Shown in pieces: positions 56,237 through 64,000 of a stretch of 64,000 nt of DNA (the stretch's first letter is position 1; each line of letters opens with the position of its first letter). This DNA comes from Diphasiastrum complanatum. Taxonomy: Eukaryota; Streptophyta; Lycopodiopsida; Lycopodiales; Lycopodiaceae. The notes beneath the pieces were generated by a model. That model saw only the letters and a list, made by a program, of their open reading frames with translations, was not told where the DNA came from and ran no database searches. The stretch spans positions 31,420,848 to 31,484,847 of the forward strand of contig CM055111.1 in assembly GCA_029204225.1 (NCBI GenBank), written 5' to 3'. Both the position numbers and the translations under genes were made by a program.

Positions 56237-58058
56237 ATTATGATTCTAAAGTACAAGCTCACATACCCAAGTGGTACAGCAACGGCCGTCCTCATCAACA
56301 CCTTCCACAATATTGAAGCATTAAACGTCGCATTATTCTGGAAATTGCGACTTTCTTGATTCATTGTAGTTTTGCCTTTCATATACCTGTGAGTTGAACA
56401 GTGCACATTTTATTCTGAGAATAAGCATGCAGCACGTATAGTATATAATGCGACAGATGTCAATTCAACTTTTCATAATAATTGTTCCTGCTGCTGCTGC
56501 TGCTGCCTCAAGAAACAGGTTAGGTCTCTTGGAAAGAGTTTTGTGGTCAGCTTTTTATGGAGTTTCTTCAAATGGTTTTACAGCGGCACAGGCGACGCTA
56601 CCTGCGGATTCGATAGCTTCCCTAGCCTTGGGTTAAAAGCTCTAGATAGTAGGTGTGAATATGTTTTTAGAACCTGTGGACGTTGGGCATTCACAAATAG
56701 TGGGAGTACAATCTTAAAAGCATACGTATTTCAGATTCCATATTCAGCATATAGTGTTTACATTGTTGTTAATGTTGCTGCCTGTGTGGGCAGATTCAAT
56801 TTCGACTTCAGCTTTGTGTATATTGGAGCAGGCATGATCTGTCCACATAATTGTGAACTGTTCCGTTCTACTAGGTGCAGTCATATCCTGGGGTTTCATG
56901 TGGCCCCGTATCACCAACAAAGCAGGCGAATGGTATCCAGAACATCTTGGAGGAACTAATTTCAGAGGACTGTATGGCTACAAAGTATGCAACTCAACAG
57001 CCATGGCCACCTTGCACCTGATACGTTTTGCAACCTGTTTAGTTACCTAGCATCCTGGTGCCTGTGGGGTTTATGACAGACAGCTTCGCATAAGGGTTCG
57101 ATGTTGCATGCAGAATATAAGATCTATGGGACTTCTCTACAAATTAACTTGCTACGTTTTGTACTGGTTGTCATCTCAATTCGTTGGGTTGTTCTACCAA
57201 CGTATAATTATCTAGTGTAGCAATCCAGCCAACCATCTCCTATCTTATTATGCAACTTGCGAATCAGCTCAGTTACTGATATTGATCATACTGCTTATTA
57301 TTTTACTGCTCATTCATGAATCAATCTTGCTGCTCAGGTGTTTGTTGCTATTGCACTCATCCTTGGAGATGGACTGTACAACTTCATTAAAGTTTTCATT
57401 GTCTGTACAAGCTCATTATACGAGCAGTACAAGAACAATCAGCTTCTCCCCGTTTCCAAGGGTAAGCAGCAGTAATATGTTGGGACATCTGAAGATGATT
57501 CACTGTGATCCTTTATAAGGTGCATAGTAATGCCTTCTGCGAGGAGTTGATGGTAGTATATTAAAATTAGTGCTTACAAGTAGTAATATAGTCACTCTCT
57601 AACAGACAGCAGACCAGTGTAGATAATGCTTGCTGCTTCAGAAGCTCTTGTATCCATCATGGTTCATGATTTTTTCATTGTCTCCAAACAGATGCAATTG
57701 ATGATACCGACATACTCACAAACGACGAGAAGAAACGCAATGAAGAATTTTTGAAGGACAGGATCCCTCTGTGGGTAGCTGTAGCACGCTATATGGCTCT
57801 TGTTGCCATCTCCATTGGCGTAACAAAGCTTCAAGCCTTTGAAGTGGTATTTTGTATTGGTCTGCTACATTGTGGCTACCGTTCTCGCCTTCTGCAATGC
57901 ATATGGATGTGGCCTAACAGATTGGAGCTTAGCATCCACGTATGGAAAATTGGGCCTTTTTATCTTCTCTGCATGGGCAGGAAGCCAAGGGCATGGTGTA
58001 GTTGTTGGCTTAGCGGCATGCGGAGTGATGATACAGATGCAAGAGTGCATTAGAGTGA
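56237..58058 (+). pseudogene. Yellow Stripe-Like transporter, exons 3-7
   Basis: Exon 3 starts at 56237 after TTTGCAG with IMILKYKLTYPSGTATAVLI. Its end is unclear. Exon 4 (~56508-56652) gives KKQVRSLGKSFVVSFLWSFF, then KWFY and GLKALDS. Exon 5 (56794-56984) gives FDFSFVYIGAGMICPH then, one base out of frame, NCSVLLGAVISWGFMWP and GLYGYK. Exon 6 (57338-57461) gives VFVAIALILGDGLYNFIKVF. Exon 7 (57692-58058) gives DRIPLWVAVARYM, then out of frame [29 protein letters not shown] and [12 protein letters not shown], and is cut by the IR3 arm. Splice sites and phases otherwise fit. Two indels (about 56848 and 57830) disable it unless they are assembly errors. The C-terminal third is missing. Confidence 0.87.
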
Positions 58059-58493
58059 ATATCAAGCAGTGGAACGTATGCGGAGTCAGACAGAGACCAT
58101 ATTCTCTCTAATACACTTTGCTGGACACTGCAATTCCCTGGATCGAAGCCTATGGTTCATTCAAAAGCAGCCTCTCTTCACACAGATAAACAATCTATTG
58201 GGTTTGGTTACCAAAACGTTCATGCTAGTTAAGCTACATAGCACCCAGAAACTCAGCAAAGAAAACAGGAGAGGCTTAATGAGAAAATGGCCATAGGATA
58301 GCCAGCTGCGATGGCTGTTTATATGTTCAAATGAGAGAAGATTACATGCCAAGAACTAGATACTACGTATTGACAGCCTTGAGAGTTGGATTGCTGATGT
58401 CAACAAACACAAGAAACACAAGTGTGTTTTCTTTGACACCAACAAACCCTCCCTCAAACAAAACATTTCTTTCCTGAATTCTACTATCACCTA

Positions 58494-58640
58494 CATGTCG
58501 ACTCCTCATCTTCACACACCATTTGTGTGTGGTCTACGCAACTATACATGGATTGTGATTAAACCGTCTTTCACCTACATGTAGACTCTACATCTTCACA
58601 CAACATTGTGTGTGGTCTATGTAGCTATACATGGACTGTG
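58494..58640. repeat. ~75-bp tandem duplication
   Basis: Two units with ACCTACATGT.GACTC, CATCTTCACACA and GTGTGTGGTCTA, ending CTATACATGGA.TGTG. Confidence 0.82.
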
Positions 58641-59467
58641 AATATCATTGATTTTAGCAAGCTACAAAGAAATTCATTTCATGTTTAGAGCCTGAATGCT
58701 CTAATTTCAAAAGATGCAGATTTCTTTGCACTCTGCCACATCCATCAAGTGTATCTTGATAAGGTTCCTCATCGCCATAATCAAACATGTGCAAGATCTT
58801 TGGTTAATGACCACTGAATCCAGAGGTAAATTGATTTGAAGTAGTTTGTGATGTAGCTTCAAGATGATCTTCTTTGGTTCTCTCTTGACCACTGGCTTCA
58901 TTCCTCTATAGTGAAGCTTTGATCCAACGGGCATCTTCCCTCAACACTTCTGCTACTGCAGTCTCATGATTTTTGGTATTCAAAGATGAAAAGAGCTCTG
59001 ATAGGACTCATTGCATCAGCTGCAGTGTAGAAGAGAACGTGGACCCAGATAGAGAGGAGCTGAGCAAGCGCAGGTTGGAGAGAGCGCTGCCAACGGTAGA
59101 TGCGTTGAGAGAGAGAAGAGAGAGAGCGTAGACTCCCCAAGAAACATTCCTCTTGAAAAAAAATGCCATAGGATAGCCCACTTCAAGGGCTGTTTATATA
59201 TTTAAATGAGAGAAGATTACATGCCAAGAACTAGATACTACGGATTGAAAGCCTTGAGAGTTGGATTGCTGATGTCAACAAACACAAGAAACACAAGTGT
59301 CTTTTGTTTGACACCAACACAATCTTGTTTTGTTTCGATGCAAGCACCAGGCAGTATGATCTCTGAAGGCTGACAGACCAATACAAGCAGATCGCGAGTA
59401 ATTCAGCCAGGGAGCCATCGAGCATGGGCGAGAAGATTGTCGGCAGATCACATGGGCTCTGATACCA
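58641..59467 (-). mobile_element. Interior remnant of a short-LTR retroelement
   Basis: Read on the minus strand from the primer site at 59467 downwards. It includes a duplicated piece (59160-59310 resembles 58300-58450, both with CATGCCAAGAACTAGATACT) and a 76-codon frame (58707-58934) with no firm match. No gag or pol motif seen, so the element is probably internally deleted. Confidence 0.5.
59449..59467 (-). other. Primer binding site (initiator Met-tRNA type)
   Basis: Minus strand TGGTATCAGAGCCCATG abuts the LTR end GAATGTAACA. Confidence 0.85.
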
Positions 59468-59733
59468 TGTTACATTCTCAGAGTTACGTAATAGCAGCAG
59501 CAGAAGAGAGAGTGCACGAGAGAGAAGCAAGAGCGCCATGTAACTAAACACTATATACTGAATTATATAAATGTGTGGGCAACAACTCTTTACATAGAGA
59601 GAGTGACAACAATTTTTGAACCGTTTCCATATGAAAGGACATATTACATAAAGACACATAGTCTAATAGGTCCTACATTAGCTTATTGACCATAGGTCCT
59701 TTAACTACTGCTGACGTGGCTTATTGTTTAACA
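59468..59733 (-). repeat. Complete 266-bp LTR of a short-LTR element
   Basis: Starts TGTTAAACAATAAGCC (59733) and ends GAGAATGTAACA (59468). Partial copies are at 54894-54975 and 26269-26365. A GA/CT-rich stretch and TATATAGTG lie inside. Confidence 0.82.
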
Positions 59734-60403
59734 ATACCCCACAAACCAAGCTAATTAATTCCTATCCAACTTGGAGCACAAATTTCTTGGATATTTGTAT
59801 CTAATAATCTCATTCAAATGGTCTGAATTTTCAAGTTTATGATGCTAGTATGTGTCCACAAACCTCAATATTCCAAAATTCATCTAACTCAAATTTATAA
59901 TTAAACACCAAGTTTGTTAACATACTTACCACCTTCCATCACAAATTACTTGGATATTCTGCTAGTATGCCATATACAAACCTATTGGTCTAATCTATAA
60001 ACTGATCATAAACCAAGCCTAATACTTACCAACTTGTATCACAAATTACTTGGATAACATTATGTTAGACTAACTTAAAGTGTGTATATATCTACTCTAC
60101 AAACTTCACTCAAATGGTCTAATTGATATTTATCATCAAATTTCAAGTTCAATTATACAAGTTACCAACTTGCATCACAATTTACAAGGAGGTGCTTTAG
60201 ATTGTATCGACGTGTCACAAGATGTACTGGGTAAAGGGTGGGATAGTTACTACAAGCAACCAAAGACAATTTTAGAAATTTTAATTTCATTTTGTGCAGA
60301 AATACGTTCAAATATACGAGTTTAGTTAAATTCCTTGCGATTACATACATGTAAAAGACAATTATTTTTAACAAAATAACCATAAATGCCACGGGAAGTA
60401 CTT

Positions 60404-60763
60404 CTAGAAGTAATAAATTCCTATGACAAGACCTGTTAGAGGGATCATGTGCTGGACTTGAGGCCGCATGAGGTGCAACATCATCATTGCAACCTGCACA
60501 ACATGAGCCACTGTTGAGGCGACTCCTCCTATGATCCCTCTTCTCCCAAGAATGTCAGAAAGTGGCATTGGGATTATCATGGGTGGGAGAGGGACTCTGG
60601 CTGGAGAGACCCACATGAGAAGGAGAAACAGGTCAGTCGTAGGGGAGTGGAGACTGAATCTACTCAGAGCGAGAGGAGGTTGACAGGTAGTCGACCAGCC
60701 TACTGGAACTCCGAGCCTCCCATCAAATCTCTCCATGTGTCTGCCTGCCCATGAGGGAGACAT
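60404..60763 (-). other. Small cassette ORF, right-arm copy
   Basis: Identical 119-codon frame to 53858-54217, flanked by ~190-bp repeats at 60209-60400 and 60767-60962. Function unknown. Confidence 0.55.
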
Positions 60764-61099
60764 AGACGTGTCACAAGATGTACTGGATAAAAGGTGGGAT
60801 AATTACTACAAGCAACCAAAGACAATTTCTTTTAGAAATTGCAATTTCATTTTGTGCAGAAATACATTCAAATATACGAGTTTAGTTAAATTTCTTGCAA
60901 TTACATACATGTAAAAGACAATTATTTTTAACAAAATAGTCATAAACACCACGGGAAGTGGTGGAGGACATTTTCTTTTGAGCACTGAAGATTTTTTAAA
61001 ATTCTCGAAAATTTTGAACCTTCAAATACAAGAAAAAAAATTATTTGTAAGATGCTACATTTTCCAAAAATTTAAAATTTAGTCTAAGTGATGCAAGAT

Positions 61100-61800
61100 A
61101 TTTTACCATCTGGTTTAGGTCTTCTATTCAACTATTTCAACTTTTTTATGCTTGAATCCTTCGTCTCTAGGTGAGCATGGTTGAAAACCATACATCAACA
61201 TAAACAGTCTGTATTCCGTAGCTGAATGTCTGGCATTATTATAATAAAACTCTACTATCGAAGACTATTCTTCCCAATTAATTTGCTTTTTGCTGATGTA
61301 TGCTCTAAGCATATCCTCTATCGTTTGCTTTCCCCTTTTTGTTTGAAAGTCTAGTTGTAGATATTGTGGATGGCCTGTTGTACTCGTATTCAATTTGGTA
61401 TGGAGGTGATGGAATAGTGCTCTCCAAAAATCCCCATCAAACTTATTCTCTTGGTCATTGATTGTGCCAAGAAGATGATTGTAACATAATAAAAATAGCA
61501 TGTCTATGAACAACCTTGCTAATTCTAGTCCTATAATAATTGTTTTGGTCAAAACAAAGTGAGCCATTATGGTCAAATGATCAACTATGACTCATATGTC
61601 ATCATGACCTTTCTAGGTCCTAGGTAGGCATACTATAAAATCCATGGATATACTTTCCCATTTGCCAGTTTATATTTCAAAAAGGTTGTAACAATCCACC
61701 TTTCTATAGATTCTCTTCTTTGTTAATTGGACACTTTTGGAAACTAATCACATATTGTTGGACGTCCTTTTTCATACTAGGAAAAGTTTGCCTCCGAAAA
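61100..61800 (-). pseudogene. Decayed gypsy integrase remnant, IR3 right
   Basis: Inverted partner of 52850-53510, with a 103-codon open frame at 61265-61576 containing LTIMAHFVLTKTII, FDGDFWRALFHH and TIEDMLRAYISKKQINWEE. Confidence 0.8.
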
Positions 61801-63176
61801 AACTCATAATTTTTCGAATTTGTAGGTGTCCCACTATCATGACAATCATATAATACTTGGCAGCTAAAATCTTCTATGTTGGAAGCACATACCCTATTTT
61901 TGTGAAGTAGACACTCATTCTGAAAGGAATATTATTTCATTTGAATTATCGACGACTAGATCCCTCAACCATGATGGTATGCTAGGGTTCTACAAACTCA
62001 TAATTCTCAATGCAATTTGGCGGATGTTTGGACTCTCGATCATCAACGAAAGTTGTCATATGCCTAGACAAATCTTTTTTAGTCCTAGAAATTAGTTCAC
62101 AATTATGTGAATCTCTATTTTGGACTAATCTTCAAACTGTGGACAAACCATGTTGTGCAATTGACTCATCAACTTTTACATTTGCAATATTGTGTATAGA
62201 AAATATTGGGCAGTCTCTGATTTCGACATGGGCTGGGTGAAAGACAAAAACCTGAAAAAGTATCAAACATCGTATTATATTAAAATAAAACTCTGGTTAC
62301 ATTGGCAATCCACCGAAAGTTCACTAAGATTATGGAAAACAGAAATTACACAGCCATTTCTAAGGCTGATTTATTTATCAAACTTCTCGATAGTCCATTT
62401 TGGGTGGACTAGGACCCCTTCGGCTATGGCTATACGGGCCAAAATGTTTGTCGGTCACACTAAGCATGTAGTAAATTTGCCTCTAAATCCTAACATCATG
62501 TGACAAATGTCACTATCTCACTAGAACTCAAGTTTAAGGCCTATTGACTATTCAGACTCACCATAAATGAGATAAAATGATTATGACTACCCTCCACATG
62601 TGGTAATATGCTCCACACATGTGAGATTTAGGTTGCGACGATGATGTTGCACCTCATGCGGCCTCGAGTCCAACACATCCCTCTAACAGGTCTTCTCGTA
62701 GGGATTCCTTACTTCTAGAAATACTTACTTAGGAGGCACCGCACATATGGCACATATGGCTACGACTCCTGCATCTGTCACACCTGATTTTGTTTCCTCA
62801 GAAGAACCCTCTAGGAAATTCTTTGTACGAACCTCAGCTCAACATCCTCTATCAATTCCATACTCTGAATGCTTTCAATTCGTTCTATAAGACCTACGTA
62901 ATGAATAATCTAAAAACAATAAGTTTGTGTCATATAATCAACTGACTAACGTGAATTCCACCCTACAATGATTTGTAAAAACTGAACATCATATGCTCAT
63001 CTCTTTGTGCAAGTGACCATCCACCAATTCTACATCAACTCTACAATGTGTTTTGTAAGTTGTGAGAAACCACAAGCAGACAAAGCTAGCCTCGAACACC
63101 CAATGCATTCTCTTATAGAAAGTGTCCCTCCTAGACTAGTGTGTGTGAGTTTGCATGGGGGGTTGCAGTCCTAACG
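61801..63176. other. Old gypsy tail and repeat block, IR3 right
   Basis: Inverted partner of 51417-52849. It includes the recurring ORF (62192-62503) and the cassette-related piece at 62630-62740. No host gene. Confidence 0.6.
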
Positions 63177-63554
63177 CATTAGAGGAGTTTTGAGCTCCAA
63201 AAAGACCCTTTAAGAATTCGTGCAAGATGTCTTTTATACTATTAAAATATTACAACACTAATACTTTTGACTTGCCATAACTTCTTAATGATAGCTTAGA
63301 AGTATGTCATCTAACATATCATTGGAAACCCTTTGTTGAGCACTTTTCAATGCACCAAACTCCGCTAAATTTGGACTCACCACTAAAAAGTTATGCCATT
63401 TTTAGTGTGGAATCAAAATGTGGACTCAAAAACTTACGTTACGTAGATTTCAAATTTGACTGTTTTGATTGGTCCACGTGTAAGAAAAATTTGAGAAAAA
63501 ATATAAAAAGAATCTTTACAAAGGGTCTTTTTGGAATTTAGAACTCCTCTAATG
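63177..63554. mobile_element. 378-bp MITE-like element, right-arm copy
   Basis: Inverted copy of 51039-51416 with the same ends (CATTAGAGGAG...CTCCTCTAATG) and the same length. It was therefore present before the IR3 duplication. Confidence 0.82.
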
Positions 63555-64000
63555 ATCACCTATTGTCCATGCTACATGCATATATTTACTACTGTGTGGA
63601 GAGTCCCATTTAATTGCTATTGAACTGTTTGACCCTCATATTGTCAGGCATATGACTTGTGGGACAAAGTTGGCCTTCATACCTATGGCCAAGTATGCAT
63701 GCATGTGAATCTCTCACACTCGTTAGAGGAGTTCCCAATATCAAAAAGACCCTTTATGGAATGCCATGTAGGATAAAGAAAAATATCAAAAAAAACAATA
63801 ATGTTTATTTGCTTGTCCCCACCACTCAAGAGACCTCCCCAACTACCAATGATCGAACCATAGTGTCTACAGTCACAGTTAACATCTAATGTTTGGTGGA
63901 CTAATGTATTTTGATGTAAAATATACAGATGAATTCATACTAGAGCATATCATTCTCTATCACTTGTGCATACCTTTTTCAAGCTTTGTTCGATGCTTCA
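63555..64000. other. IR3 outer segment, truncated by the window
   Basis: Pairs with 50593-51038: chromodomain-tail repeat, a second MITE-like right end at 63720-63735, then decayed RT flank. No gene. Confidence 0.6.

Larger units (their letters stand above)
58058..64000 (-). repeat. Right arm of inverted repeat IR3
   Basis: Reverse complement of 50593-55415, with ~1.1 kb extra at 58495-59640. It reaches the end of the window and pairs there with about 50593, so its outer edge is not seen. Confidence 0.93.

Overview
The window looks like repeat-saturated nuclear DNA of a land plant. The evidence is LTR retrotransposons primed by initiator-Met tRNA (TGGTATCAGAGC-type sites), fragments of a Yellow Stripe-Like (YSL) metal-nicotianamine transporter, and the C-terminus of a plant-type Sin3-like corepressor. 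Very large inverted duplications, thick nesting of old elements and a shortage of intact genes suggest a big, TE-rich genome (fern, lycophyte or gymnosperm-like). I cannot name the species. I see no complete, clearly functional host gene, no tRNA or rRNA gene and no prokaryotic feature.

Layout. (1) 1-16629 and 33352-44497 are the arms of a giant inverted repeat (IR1), about 11 kb of shared sequence. Each arm carries a decayed Ty3/gypsy integrase-chromodomain copy, an ~85-bp minisatellite array, CT/CA microsatellites, a small GC-rich island in AT-rich DNA, YSL exons 1-2, and at its inner end the LTR of a younger gypsy element. (2) The left arm is interrupted by a young copia-type element (10860-16430) with near-identical 647-bp LTRs that encodes gag but no recognisable protease, integrase or RT. 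(3) The IR1 loop holds the C-terminal exons of a Sin3-like gene (16630-17571), an inverted Sin3-like exon scrap (~18.6 kb), RING/PHD-like scraps, a gypsy RNase H scrap, a rearranged copia element on the minus strand (21868-26184), a third YSL scrap (26.4 kb), and most of a gypsy element with LTRs, target duplication, primer site and polypurine tract (28246-34521). That element has no gag, and its pol frame is broken by three stops. (4) 44.5-50.6 kb is a further patchwork of copies of the same blocks plus decayed gypsy RT. (5) 50593-55415 and 58058-64000 (running off the window) form a second inverted repeat, IR3. Its 2.6-kb loop carries YSL exons 3-7 with two frameshifts.

How the parts relate. 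YSL exons 1-2 (plus-strand copy at 35.1-36.0 kb) and exons 3-7 (56.2-58.06 kb) are collinear and phase-compatible, and both retain the same ~22 nt of intron 2. They therefore look like two halves of one gene pulled apart by TE insertion and inverted duplication. The gypsy insertion has the same 5-bp target sequence in both IR1 arms and the copia element is in one arm only. This gives a relative history: old gypsy decay, then young gypsy insertion, then inverted duplication, then copia insertion. All family assignments come from reading motifs by eye; no searches were run.
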